Source of the DNA: Lentisphaerae bacterium GWF2_49_21 | GTDB taxonomy: Bacteria > Verrucomicrobiota > Lentisphaeria > Victivallales > GWF2-50-93 | Assembly (NCBI GenBank): GCA_001804805.1 | Contig: MHBH01000066.1 | Location: forward strand, 26,889 to 90,888 | DNA length: 64,000 nt | Direction of reading: 5' to 3' | In this document: one piece after another, positions 52,052-60,147 of the stretch | Layout of the letters: each line of letters begins with the position of its first letter | How positions within the stretch are numbered: the first letter of the stretch is position 1 | The notes under the pieces: generated by a model | The model's input: the letters and a program-made list of their open reading frames with translations, nothing else | The model's database searches: none | What the model was told of the DNA's origin: nothing | Made by a program: the position numbers and the translations under genes

Positions 52052-54025
52052 ATGTCAATGAAACTTGCAGCAATATTCTCCGACAACATGGTCTTCCAGC
52101 ACGGAATAAAAGTCCCTGTATGGGGATGGGCCCAGCCCGGCGACAGGATTACTGTGGCATTTGGTTCCCAGAAAAAATCCGCAGTGGCACAGAAAGACGG
52201 CAGGTGGACGATTGTCCTCAATCCCCTGAAGATCTCCTCCGTCCCAGGAACCATGACCGTCTCCTCCAAAATCGGCAATCGTAAATTGGCAATCGGCAAT
52301 GTTCTCGTCGGCGACGTCTGGGTATGCTCCGGACAGTCGAACATGGAATGGGTTGTAAACAACTCAAACAATTCCGCCAAAGAGATAGCCGCCGCAAACT
52401 ATCCGAACATCCGCCTTTTCTCTGTTCCTCACGTGGCCGACCTGCATCCGAAACAGGACATTGTGGGCGCATGGAACTGCTGTTCGCCTGAAACGGTCGG
52501 AGGTTTCTCGGCTGTCGCATATTTCTTCGGACGCGAAATCCACAGGAAGACCGGTATTCCTCTCGGGCTCATCAATACTTCATGGGGCGGAACATGCGCC
52601 GAAACCTGGACAAGCCGTGAGGCGATGGCTTCAGATCCGTTCTTCAGTAAAGTCCTATGTGAATATGAATACGCCATCAGCAATCCTGACAAGGCCCAGC
52701 AGGAGACCTTGGCCAAGCAGAAGGAATGGGCGGAAAAATACGACATCAAGGACACTGTAAATGCCGGAGAAACCAAAGGCTGGCAGAATCCTGATACTGA
52801 CACTTCAAAATGGAAGGAGATGGAACTTCCGAGGAACTGGCAGAGCGCCGGACACGAGCATAGCGGAATATTCTGGTTCCGCCGCATCGTCGACATTCCA
52901 GCTGACTGGGAAGGAAAGGAACTGACACTCAGCCTTGGTGCACTCGACAAGTCTGATGTAAGCTATTTCAACGGAGTCCGCATCGGAAGCATCACGATGC
53001 AGCAGCGTCCCGACGCCTGGTGCACTCCCCGTGTCTATAAAATTCCGGGAACTCTTGTAAAAGCCGGACACAATCTGATCGCTGTCAGGGTATTCAGCAA
53101 CATATACCATGGTGGATTCATCGGAACTCCATCTCAAATGCGCCTGTTCCCATCTGATGACAAGAAAGCTGAAGCCATATCACTTGCCGGCATCTGGAAA
53201 TATGATCTGGAGGCAAATTTCGGACTTGTTCCGCCAGCACCTCCGCCACCGCTCGGCAATGGAAACCAGAATTCTCCCTATATGCTCTACAATAATATGA
53301 TCAAACCTCTGCTTCCTTTTGGAATCAAGGGTGCGATTTGGTACCAAGGCTGTTCCAATGTTGACAGGGCAAAGCAATACAGGAAACTCTTCCCGTTGAT
53401 GATCAAGAGCTGGCGCAAATCATGGAAACAGGGGAATTTCCCATTCTATTTCGTACAGCTCGCCAATTACCAGCCATACAAACATCTGCCAGAAGAAAGC
53501 ACCTGGGCAGAACTCCGAGAGGCACAGACGATGACTCTCTCCCTGCCGAACACTGGAATGGCCGTCATCATCGATGTCGGCGAGGCGAACGACATCCATC
53601 CGCGCAACAAGCAGGACGTCGGACTCCGTCTTGCACTGGCATCCCTTGCAAAAGATTATGGTTACAAGAACATGGTATATTCGGGACCTCTCTATAAATC
53701 CATGAAGGTTGAAGGAAATAAGATCCGCATAAAATTCGACCATGTCGGCGGCGGTCTTGTTGTCCACGGAAAGAAACTTGAAGGATTCTCAATTGCAGGC
53801 AATGACCCGTCTTCGCCTAAAGGCTCCTCCGCGGCAGGCAAAAAGTTCATCTGGGCCGATGCTGCCATAGAGGGAAATACTGTCGTTGTTTCGAGTCCGA
53901 AGATTTCCAAGCCGGTAGCCGTACGCTATGGCTGGGCTGAAAATCCGTCATGCAACCTATACAACTCGTCGGATCTCCCGGCATCGCCGTTCAGGACAGA
54001 CGACTGGCCTGGGATCACGATGTAA
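52052..54025 (+). CDS. Sialate O-acetylesterase-type SGNH esterase
   Basis: 657 residues. FSDNMVFQHGIKVPVWGWAQ PG begins the N-terminal beta domain. VLVGDVWVCSGQSNMEW holds the catalytic Ser96, and the distal motif NDIHPRNKQDVGLRLA supplies Asp and His. A jelly-roll insert (about 255-370; HSGIFWFRRIVDIPADWEGK) splits the SGNH domain as in other members. The family removes acetyl groups from sialic acid or from acetylated plant glycans; the context of glycan genes fits either. No signal peptide is evident. Residues 70-82 (VSSKIGNRKLAIGN) are encoded by ATCGGCAATCGTAAATTGGC, the same repeat phrase found in the pseudopilin E leader, so a small in-frame repeat insertion lies just before the catalytic strand. 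Confidence 0.9.
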   Translation: MSMKLAAIFSDNMVFQHGIKVPVWGWAQPGDRITVAFGSQKKSAVAQKDGRWTIVLNPLKISSVPGTMTVSSKIGNRKLAIGNVLVGDVWVCSGQSNMEWVVNNSNNSAKEIAAANYPNIRLFSVPHVADLHPKQDIVGAWNCCSPETVGGFSAVAYFFGREIHRKTGIPLGLINTSWGGTCAETWTSREAMASDPFFSKVLCEYEYAISNPDKAQQETLAKQKEWAEKYDIKDTVNAGETKGWQNPDTDTSKWKEMELPRNWQSAGHEHSGIFWFRRIVDIPADWEGKELTLSLGALDKSDVSYFNGVRIGSITMQQRPDAWCTPRVYKIPGTLVKAGHNLIAVRVFSNIYHGGFIGTPSQMRLFPSDDKKAEAISLAGIWKYDLEANFGLVPPAPPPPLGNGNQNSPYMLYNNMIKPLLPFGIKGAIWYQGCSNVDRAKQYRKLFPLMIKSWRKSWKQGNFPFYFVQLANYQPYKHLPEESTWAELREAQTMTLSLPNTGMAVIIDVGEANDIHPRNKQDVGLRLALASLAKDYGYKNMVYSGPLYKSMKVEGNKIRIKFDHVGGGLVVHGKKLEGFSIAGNDPSSPKGSSAAGKKFIWADAAIEGNTVVVSSPKISKPVAVRYGWAENPSCNLYNSSDLPASPFRTDDWPGITM

Positions 54026-54027
54026 AG

Positions 54028-54096
54028 GTAGGGGCGGGCTTTAGCCTGTCCCCTTCTTGGCCATTAAGATGGTACAGGCTAAAGCCCGTACCTACT
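54028..54096 (+). repeat. GTAGGTACG family repeat
   Basis: GGTAGGGGCGGGCTTTAGCC-TGTCCCC half and ATGGTACAGGCTAAAGCCCG-TACCTAC half. It begins 2 bp after the esterase stop, and its right end provides the TAG stop codon of the convergent AraC gene. Confidence 0.85.
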
Positions 54097-54937
54097 TTCC
54101 CGGGAACGCATGCGAGCTCTTCAACCTGTACCTGCGCGGGGACGTGCCATGCCACTTTGTAAAAACACTGTAGAACCGTCCGAGGCTGCTAAATCCGCAA
54201 CTTGAGGAGATCTCATGAATCGGTTCGTTGGACGACAACAGCCTTTCGGCCGCATATTTCATCCTCCATTCGGTGATCCATTCAACCGGAGCTTTACCTG
54301 TAGACTGTCTTAGCACTCTCGAAACATGCGCAAGCGTCCGTCCCGATATGATCTCAAAATGCCTCGGGCCTTTGCGGAAGTTTTCAGGTTTGGACATCAA
54401 CATACATGCGTCGCGTAGCCACGATGGACATTTGTCGAAAGGTCCCTCGTCTGAAGGAGAAATTCTAAGAATCAGAGAGAGCAGGAAATGTTCAAGAGCA
54501 ATTTCGCTTTGCGTGCTGGCACGCAGTTCCCTGAATTCATTTTCAAGCCATGCCCCATCTTCGGCTGAAAGCCTTCTTATGCGTTTCGAATCCGGCTTTG
54601 TGCCCCAGAGAGGATCCTTTCCCAGGAAATGCCTTTTCAAAATCTGGTTCATGCAATCAGGAGGGAAGGCCAGATTCACTACTTTGTAGCTTTGTCCATC
54701 TGTCCATTTGTATCCGTGTAAATCTTGAGGGATGACAAATCCAAAGTCGTTAGGTGCAAGCTCATTTTCCTCCCCATTCACAGTATGAATGCATCTTCCC
54801 TCCTGCATCAGGAATATCTCCATGAAGTCATGGGTGTGGAGCTTCACCTCCGGACGCGTCACGTTGTGGAAGACAAGCTCGAACGGCTTGTCCGCCCCGC
54901 TGCAGTTCCTGTACTTAAGATGGTTATATTTTTTCAT
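54092..54937 (-). CDS. AraC-family transcriptional regulator with cupin sensor
   Basis: 281 residues from MKKYNHLKYRN; an ATG 13 codons upstream (54976) is an alternative, and neither has a clear ribosome site. The N-terminal cupin-like sensor (FELVFHNVTRPEVKLHTHDF, MEIFLMQEGRCIHTVNGEEN, FVIPQDLHGYKW) is followed by the C-terminal AraC domain (SGRTLAHVSRVLRQSTGKAP and NEPIHEISSSCGFSSLGRFY with FTKWHGTSPRRYR). The start codon lies within a 26-bp perfect palindrome, which may be an autoregulatory site. It is divergent from the UroD-family gene. The stop codon TAG is part of an intergenic repeat. Confidence 0.88.
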   Translation of the reverse strand: MKKYNHLKYRNCSGADKPFELVFHNVTRPEVKLHTHDFMEIFLMQEGRCIHTVNGEENELAPNDFGFVIPQDLHGYKWTDGQSYKVVNLAFPPDCMNQILKRHFLGKDPLWGTKPDSKRIRRLSAEDGAWLENEFRELRASTQSEIALEHFLLSLILRISPSDEGPFDKCPSWLRDACMLMSKPENFRKGPRHFEIISGRTLAHVSRVLRQSTGKAPVEWITEWRMKYAAERLLSSNEPIHEISSSCGFSSLGRFYSVFTKWHGTSPRRYRLKSSHAFPGK

Positions 54938-54951
54938 AAATGAAAAAATAT
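54926..54951. promoter_or_regulatory. 26-bp perfect palindrome over the AraC gene start, candidate operator
   Basis: ATATTTTTTCAT-AA-ATGAAAAAATAT, 12-bp arms with a 2-bp spacer. It differs from the 32448-32476 palindrome by one A/T pair per arm and by the spacer. Confidence 0.65.
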
Positions 54952-54982
54952 CATAAAACAGTAATTTTGATATCATTTAAAC

Positions 54983-55001
54983 GAAAGAATATTTTTCTTT
55001 C
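54983..55001. promoter_or_regulatory. Second inverted repeat in the AraC/UroD divergent region
   Basis: GAAAGAA-TATTT-TTCTTTC, 7-bp arms with a 5-bp spacer, lies about 60 bp upstream of the UroD-family gene. It could be an operator for either divergent gene. Confidence 0.5.
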
Positions 55002-55063
55002 AGCCATACTTTATATGGCATAGCAAGAAAAACATATCATAATACAGTAATATGGAGGATGCA

Positions 55064-56122
55064 ATGAAAGACTTCATCCCGGACTACAGGAACATCGAGA
55101 ACGCCGCCAAAAACAAAAGGCCATCGCGCCTCCCGTTCTACGAGCACATCATAAATCCCGAATCCATGGAAAACATCACCGGCAGGAAGTTCAGGGATCT
55201 TATAAATGGCGACAAGAAGGATGTTCAGGAATATTTCCGCAACTATAACGGATTCTTCCTCCAGCAGGAATATGATACAGTCTCCTTCGAATGCTGCGTC
55301 TGTGGAATACTGCCTAATGCCGGAGCTCTTGGTGGACACAAGCCCGGCGCCATCCATAGCCGCCGCGAACTCGAGGAATATCCGTGGATAAAATTGCCGG
55401 AAATGTATTGGAACGCATTCGATAAAAAGTTTGATGCCATGAAGACAATGCTGCCTCCGGGAATGAAGGCGGTGGGCGGAATCGGAAACGGTGTGTTTGA
55501 AATAACCGAGGATCTTGTCGGCTTCGAATCGCTCTGTCTCCTGCAGGTCGACGAACCAGACACATTCACGGAACTCTTCGTACGGATCGGCGACCTCCTG
55601 GTAGAGATCTGGACCGAGTTCATGAAGCGTCATGCCGACGCGTATGCCGTATGCAGGATCGGAGATGACATGGGATTCAAGACATCGACTCTTCTGGCGC
55701 CACAGACCATCATAGACAATGTAGTTCCTCAATACAGGAGAGTGATCAAGGTGATCCACGCCTCCGGGAAGCCATTTCTCCTTCATTCATGTGGATGCAT
55801 ATTCGACGTGATGGAGGATATGATCTCCGCCGGAATCGACGCGAAGCATTCCAATGAAGACGCAATCGCCCCATATGACGAATGGATCTCAAGATACGGG
55901 AAAAGAATCGGGCTCTTCGGGGGAATTGACACCGATCTCCTGTGCAGGTTGCCGCCGGACAAGATATACGAATACGTCCTGGATGCCGCATCAAGATTCC
56001 GCAAGAACGCAAACGGCTATGCCCTCGGTTCCGGCAATTCAATACCGGCATATGTCCCCTCAGAGGCATATCTCGCCATGGTCAGGGCCGGCAAGGAAAT
56101 CCGCCGCAGGGAGAACAATTGA
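55064..56122 (+). CDS. Uroporphyrinogen decarboxylase (URO-D) family protein, MtaA/CmuA-like
   Basis: 352 residues from the ATG at 55064 (GGAGG 6 bp upstream; the ATG at 55052 is part of that ribosome site). The URO-D barrel is recognisable: RLPFYEHIINPESMENITGR, GVFEITEDLVGFESLCLLQV, RIGDDMGFKTSTLLAP, PFLLHSCGCIFDVMEDMISA with the H-x-C zinc-type motif of the methyltransferase branch, GIDAKHSNEDAIAPYDEW, LFGGIDTDLL and LGSGNSIPAYVPSEAYLAM. Many such proteins in anaerobes are corrinoid methyltransferases rather than haem enzymes; no haem genes are nearby. Divergence from an AraC regulator suggests substrate-inducible expression. Cobalamin-related QueG-like genes follow on the other strand, which is suggestive only. 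Confidence 0.83.
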   Translation: MKDFIPDYRNIENAAKNKRPSRLPFYEHIINPESMENITGRKFRDLINGDKKDVQEYFRNYNGFFLQQEYDTVSFECCVCGILPNAGALGGHKPGAIHSRRELEEYPWIKLPEMYWNAFDKKFDAMKTMLPPGMKAVGGIGNGVFEITEDLVGFESLCLLQVDEPDTFTELFVRIGDLLVEIWTEFMKRHADAYAVCRIGDDMGFKTSTLLAPQTIIDNVVPQYRRVIKVIHASGKPFLLHSCGCIFDVMEDMISAGIDAKHSNEDAIAPYDEWISRYGKRIGLFGGIDTDLLCRLPPDKIYEYVLDAASRFRKNANGYALGSGNSIPAYVPSEAYLAMVRAGKEIRRRENN

Positions 56123-56126
56123 AGAG

Positions 56127-56320
56127 TGCAGGACAGGCGTCTCGCCTGTGCCTCTCTCCATCTTAAGAGTGTAGGACAGGCCTCTGGCCTGTGCCTCTCT
56201 CCATCTTAAGAGTGTGGTACAGGCCTCTGGCCTGTAATTCTCTTTCTCCCGACAGGCGAAATCTGTCCTGACTTGTGCTGAGCTTGTCGAAGTAGCCTGT
56301 CGAATGACGCCTGTTCAACA
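56127..56320 (+). repeat. Tandem ACAGGC-CTCTGGCCTGT type repeats with nested element
   Basis: Three successive units (GTGCAGGACAGGCGTCTCGCC, GTGTAGGACAGGCCTCTGGCC, GTGGTACAGGCCTCTGGCCTG), two linked by identical TCTCTCCATCTTAAGAGTG spacers. Then comes a GACAGGCGAAATCTGTCCTGA unit interrupted before AGCCTGTC by a TGTGCTGAGCTTGTCGAAGT element (56274-56294). Confidence 0.78.
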
Positions 56321-56351
56321 TTCCTCTTTTGCTGAAGATCACGAAATAATG

Positions 56352-56420
56352 GTAGGGGCGGGCTTTAGCCTGTCCCCTTCTTAGCCATTAAGATGGTACA
56401 TGCTAAAGCACGTACCTACT
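56352..56420 (+). repeat. GTAGGTACG family repeat
   Basis: GGTAGGGGCGGGCTTTAGCC-TGTCCCC and ATGGTACATGCTAAAGCACG-TACCTAC. Nearly identical to the copy at 54.03 kb. It includes the TAG stop codon of the QueG-like fusion gene. Confidence 0.85.
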
Positions 56421-58770
56421 TCCCTGCAGGACAGTTGCGCAGGCATGGCTCCAGTATGCAGGTCCTGCTCTTCATGATCGGATCCTTGGCCTTGCATCCT
56501 TCTGCGAGCTGTTCGATGCTGATCTCACCCTTCGGAATTTTAGCATTGGTATTGTTTCCGATAAGAGCGGGGCCTTCATCGGGATGGAGGCTGTAGCGTT
56601 TCGCCCAGTCACAGCGATGGCGCGGAATCAAAGGATAATCCACAGACACTCCTCCGACATCCAGTTTGATGCTCTTGCCGCTGATGGCGTCCATAGGACA
56701 TTTTTCCGCGCAGACCGTACACTTGCGGCAGACGCCTGCAGCTTTCAACGGCTGATCATAATTCAATTCCGCATCGGTGATGATGCAAATGCAGCGCTGG
56801 TGAGGACCATGTGCCTGTGTCAGCAGCGCTCCGCTGGTCCCGATTTCACCCAGGCCTGCCGCAACCGCCTCTATGGCATTGCATCGCATGTCAGGCAACG
56901 CTCCGCGCGGCGAGTCGGTATAGGATCCCACTCCAAGGAGATTTTCCGTGATCATGGATTTATATCCCATCTTGTCGAGATATGTCGCCAGTTCCATCGC
57001 TGCGAAGCACAGTTCCCAGCGGGTCTGGTACTGGTGGAAGTTATAGCAGCCGATCTGCTGGCTCTTCTCTAACCCGGCATTGCGGATCAGTTCATCAGGA
57101 TAATGCATCCCGAGGACGATCACTGACTTAGCACCCTTCACAAAGTCAGAAGGTTTTCTGACTTTGACATCTTCTTCGATTATTTTAGGAATGTATTTCC
57201 CATGATATAAAAGCTTGCTGTTCGTATCAATGATCCGTTTACCGAGTTCCTTTTCATCGACTTCCTTCTTCAGCTTGTCCGCCACCGGATCAAGCCGTTC
57301 GGCAGGAGAAACTCCGAACATGCTGACAAGATTCTTTTCCGCCATCACTTCGAGTTTCATACGGAGCGCCTTGCCTTCGATCCTGCGGGGATGGTCGATT
57401 TCCATCTTGCCTGAAATCTTATTCGTCGCATCAACTGGAGCACTGGTCGTGATCGCACCGATGAACTGGTTTCGTCCGAATTCCGGCGTGATGAACTCAC
57501 CTTTCTCAATTTTGCCGAGATCTGTCATCGCGGCAAGCTCAGGAGCGCTTTCCTGCCAGGATTCGGTGTATGACGCGGCACTGTAGCCGTAGTCTTCAAT
57601 CATCCGGGCAAGTCGAAGGAGAGCCTGATGCATTTTCAATGAGACAGGATACCCGTATGCTTCTCCGCACTTCTGGGGAAGGTCTTTCCCTTTTTTGGCT
57701 TCCGGGGGAATCTGGTATGCGAACGCAAACACTGTGCGGACACCGGGAGCGTCCTTCTGCGCAAGACGTCCGGCATCGGTGTCAGTCTTCAACGGCGCGA
57801 CAGCGGCAATGTCCATTCCAAGCTCCGCGGCGCGGGCAATTACGTCGTCGCGCATCTTCCTGAGGGTCGGCATTGAATCCGGATAGCGCTGGTTGACACG
57901 GTTCTGGGCGATCATCTTGTCACGTCCAAAACTCTTTTTATTTGTTCTCAGGTGCGGAGGAACACAGTATTTCTGGCAGACGCCGCGCTCGTGTCCGCGT
58001 ACTCCCTTTGTGTGGAGCTCGTTCACGATGGTGCTCTCATCAATATGCGCTTCCTTCTTCAATGTGTCAGAATTGAGATCCAAGTTGAAGTGTTCGGCCC
58101 AGGCACAGCGCCAGATGTTCTTGTTTGCGTATTTGTATGTCTTGCCGCCAATCTCGACCACATGAGGGGCCTTGGTGTTCATGTCCTTTTTCATCGCGAG
58201 TGACGGACAGTGGGTTATGCATTCGCCGCACATGTCGCAGAGCTTGGGTCCGTCATACATCGGTGTCGGCACCAGTTCGGCGTCTGTTACTATTGATATG
58301 AACCGGCAGCGGCTTCCGAATTCCGGCGTGATGGCGAGTCCGCACCAGCCGATTTCGGCAAGACCTGCGGCCGCAGCAGCGTGGATGTGCGAAAGGTCTG
58401 GAGCGAATAGGCTGGGAATGCCTTCATACTGGCGGTAGCGCCAGATATTGGAGCTTGCCACTCCGATCGCCTTCTGCCCATGGTCGTTCAGCAGGCGGAC
58501 GATCCGGTAGGCGGTCCGATCCAGCAGACCGTTCTGATCCATCCAGCCGCCGGGACTGCGGTCCTGAGGTTCGGGTTCTCCTCCCATCTCACACCAGGTA
58601 TCGGTGATATGTATAGCTCCGACAACGACAGTCTTCGCCTCCGGCAGGATAGCCTGGGGGCTCAGCAGGTACGGAGCGTTCTTCCATCTTTCGACCGGAC
58701 CGAATCCCACAAGATCCATTCCAAAGGTCAGCATCTCAGCCTTGATCTTCTCTGTCAGCATCCTGTTCAT
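56416..58770 (-). CDS. QueG/reductive-dehalogenase-like 4Fe-4S protein, tandem-domain fusion
   Basis: 784 residues. The first unit (1-270) has a QueG-like Rossmann/cobalamin-type region (LLSPQAILPEAKTVVVGAIH; GLAEIGWCGLAITPEFGSRC; RFISIVTDAELVPTP) and a ferredoxin cluster C178-x2-C181-x2-C184-x3-C188. A partial copy follows (about 305-500), then a second full unit (about 530-784) with KSVIVLGMHYPDE, GLGEIGTSGALLTQAHGPHQ and CRKCTVCAEKCPMDA. QueG reduces epoxyqueuosine with cobalamin and two 4Fe-4S clusters; RdhA proteins use the same core. The role of this fusion is unknown. AAGGAG lies 7 bp before the ATG. An IclR gene lies upstream with a palindromic operator-like site between. The stop codon is inside a repeat. 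Confidence 0.75.
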   Translation of the reverse strand: MNRMLTEKIKAEMLTFGMDLVGFGPVERWKNAPYLLSPQAILPEAKTVVVGAIHITDTWCEMGGEPEPQDRSPGGWMDQNGLLDRTAYRIVRLLNDHGQKAIGVASSNIWRYRQYEGIPSLFAPDLSHIHAAAAAGLAEIGWCGLAITPEFGSRCRFISIVTDAELVPTPMYDGPKLCDMCGECITHCPSLAMKKDMNTKAPHVVEIGGKTYKYANKNIWRCAWAEHFNLDLNSDTLKKEAHIDESTIVNELHTKGVRGHERGVCQKYCVPPHLRTNKKSFGRDKMIAQNRVNQRYPDSMPTLRKMRDDVIARAAELGMDIAAVAPLKTDTDAGRLAQKDAPGVRTVFAFAYQIPPEAKKGKDLPQKCGEAYGYPVSLKMHQALLRLARMIEDYGYSAASYTESWQESAPELAAMTDLGKIEKGEFITPEFGRNQFIGAITTSAPVDATNKISGKMEIDHPRRIEGKALRMKLEVMAEKNLVSMFGVSPAERLDPVADKLKKEVDEKELGKRIIDTNSKLLYHGKYIPKIIEEDVKVRKPSDFVKGAKSVIVLGMHYPDELIRNAGLEKSQQIGCYNFHQYQTRWELCFAAMELATYLDKMGYKSMITENLLGVGSYTDSPRGALPDMRCNAIEAVAAGLGEIGTSGALLTQAHGPHQRCICIITDAELNYDQPLKAAGVCRKCTVCAEKCPMDAISGKSIKLDVGGVSVDYPLIPRHRCDWAKRYSLHPDEGPALIGNNTNAKIPKGEISIEQLAEGCKAKDPIMKSRTCILEPCLRNCPAGK

Positions 58771-58785
58771 TGTGTTTCTCCTTAA

Positions 58786-58840
58786 GTATGGCGGTTTTCA
58801 AACCGCCAATTAATCGTCGGGTTAAAACCCGACATACTGT
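58786..58840 (+). repeat. GTATGGCGGTTTTC-AAACCGCC repeat
   Basis: GGCGGTTTTCAAACCGCC and GTCGGGTTAAAACCCGAC palindromes in a GTATGG...CATACT frame. A second copy at 63.32 kb has an extra 24-bp palindromic insert. Confidence 0.75.
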
Positions 58841-58841
58841 T

Positions 58842-58858
58842 ATTCCATATTATAGAAT
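58842..58858. promoter_or_regulatory. IclR-type operator candidate 1
   Basis: ATTCCATATTATAGAAT, a partial inverted repeat of the ATTCCATAT type, about 75 bp upstream of the QueG-like fusion gene. Confidence 0.5.
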
Positions 58859-58926
58859 TCTTTTCCATGTCAATGAAATTATATGCTATGGGAGGAGCAT
58901 TCAACAGAACGGGAAATGAAAACTTA

Positions 58927-58951
58927 ATAAATTCCATATTGTGGAATTTAT
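58927..58951. promoter_or_regulatory. IclR-type operator candidate 2 (strong palindrome)
   Basis: ATAAATTCCA-TATTG-TGGAATTTAT has perfect 10-bp arms. It lies 5 bp after the IclR stop codon and upstream of the QueG-like fusion gene. The TTCCATAT core recurs in the IclR promoter region. Confidence 0.68.
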
Positions 58952-58956
58952 CAGGA

Positions 58957-59697
58957 TTATGACATGGAAAGCTGGTCGGCGGCCTGGCGGAGGATGTTCA
59001 GGATCTTCTTCTGGACGGCTGGTCCGCTGCGGAAGGCGGGGGCGTAGCAGCCAAGCGCGCCGAGAAGACGGCCTTTCCTGTCCATCACTGGAAGAGCAAA
59101 GGAGTTAAGTCCGACTGAATCCGGTATCATCGCGCAACGTCCTTCATTACGGATGCGCTTCAGATCCAGTTCATAGTCCGGCCAGTTCTTCCCAGGCTCC
59201 CCGTAGTTCTCAAGGATCAGCCGGTAGTCCTCTGGGGAAGCGAATGCCACAAGGACACGTCCGGTAGGAAGACGGTAGATGCTCCTGCCCTCGACCATCT
59301 GCTGGTCAACGCGTATGACCTGGCTCACCGGCTCCGACCTGGCAAGAACAACTCTCTTGCCGCCGTGCAGAGAGGCAAAGACCATGGCTTCATTCACCTG
59401 GGCTGAATACTTCTTGAAACCATCAGCCAGCTTCTGCCTGAAATCACCACCTTCAACCTTGTTGATCATTCCAATCCGGCGGCATTGCGGACCGGGACGG
59501 TATCGTCCGGCCTCGTTCTGACATACGTACCCGCAGACAACCATTGTCTTGAGAAGATTATGCGTGGTGTTGGCGGGAAGTTTCAATCGTTGCGACAGGT
59601 CAGTCAGCTTGATGCCTTTCAATTCGGGATCGTCAAAAATCAGGATGGACAGCAGGTCCAATGCTTTTTTTAGAGATTTCACCGGCACGTCTGGCAT
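58957..59697 (-). CDS. IclR-family transcriptional regulator
   Basis: 246 residues. The N-terminal winged helix (8-68; VKSLKKALDLLSILIFDD, IKLTDLSQRLKLPANTTHNL, LKTMVVCGYVCQNEAGRYR) precedes the IclR GAF-like effector domain (RQKLADGFKKYSAQVNEAMV, SLHGGKRVVLARSEPVSQVI, RLPTGRVLVAFASPEDY, FALPVMDRKGRLLGALGCYA). GGAGG is located upstream of the ATG. Inverted TCCATATGGA sites before the gene and a stronger palindrome after it suggest that it represses itself and the QueG-like fusion gene 190 bp downstream on the same strand. Confidence 0.92.
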   Translation of the reverse strand: MPDVPVKSLKKALDLLSILIFDDPELKGIKLTDLSQRLKLPANTTHNLLKTMVVCGYVCQNEAGRYRPGPQCRRIGMINKVEGGDFRQKLADGFKKYSAQVNEAMVFASLHGGKRVVLARSEPVSQVIRVDQQMVEGRSIYRLPTGRVLVAFASPEDYRLILENYGEPGKNWPDYELDLKRIRNEGRCAMIPDSVGLNSFALPVMDRKGRLLGALGCYAPAFRSGPAVQKKILNILRQAADQLSMS

Positions 59698-59708
59698 GAT
59701 ATAGTTCC

Positions 59709-59745
59709 TCCATATGGAAATTGTTCAGCTATATGGAAGATATAT
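59709..59745. promoter_or_regulatory. Putative IclR autoregulatory sites
   Basis: TCCATATGGA (59709-59718) is a perfect palindrome overlapping the ribosome site region, and CTATATGGAA follows at about 59729. Both share the TTCCATAT half-site with the downstream operator. Confidence 0.55.
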
Positions 59746-59767
59746 TTACATGCCGGATCTGTCAAAC

Positions 59768-59807
59768 GTAAATATTCACTGAAGCGCTTCCTTCAGTGAA
59801 TATTTAC
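59768..59807. repeat. 40-bp inverted repeat (GTAAATATTC type)
   Basis: GTAAATATTCACTGAA-GCGCTTCC-TTCAGTGAATATTTAC, perfect 16-bp arms. Its ends resemble the GTAAATGTTCG palindrome at 18833, suggesting one repeat family with variable inner arms. Confidence 0.78.
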
Positions 59808-59814
59808 ATGAATG

Positions 59815-60055
59815 TAAAACAGGCGTCTCGCCTGTTTCTTCTCCCGTATTTTCTTAATCTACCAATCACAGGCGGGACGCCTGCGCTACACTCTTGCAAG
59901 ACAAATTCCATAGGATTTGCCCCGAGCGCCTTTACCCTCGCGGCGCCCCATTCGACTCATTCGAAGTTCGAAGTTGGACGTTCAATGTTCGATGTTCATG
60001 ATTTTCATCCACCCATTCATCCAACTTGCCACGCCGTAGCTTCTTAGCGAAGGCG
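59815..60055. repeat. Repeat-filled intergenic region upstream of IclR
   Basis: Contains ACAGGCGTCTCGCCTGT and ACAGGCGGGACGCCTGCGCT repeats (59818-59893), a GTTCGA-type tract (59953-60000) like that at 17.2 kb, and a clean palindromic element CGCCGTAGCTTCTTAGCGAA with GGCG (60032-60055). No gene is seen between 59.7 and 60.15 kb. Confidence 0.7.
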
Positions 60056-60147
60056 GGTCATCCAACAATCCAATCCCCTTCCCCCCTCTTCCACGTGCCT
60101 GGATTTGTATCAGGATTTAGGCTTTTTCAGTTTCCAGAGGCGAAATA

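Noticed and set aside
55064..56122. Calling the UroD-family gene hemE
   Set aside because: No haem pathway neighbours, and the HSCGC motif and divergent AraC regulator fit the methyltransferase-like branch better.
56127..56245. Possible CRISPR-like array (repeated units with similar spacing)
   Set aside because: Only three units, spacers are nearly identical to each other, and no cas gene is present; these are REP-like repeats.
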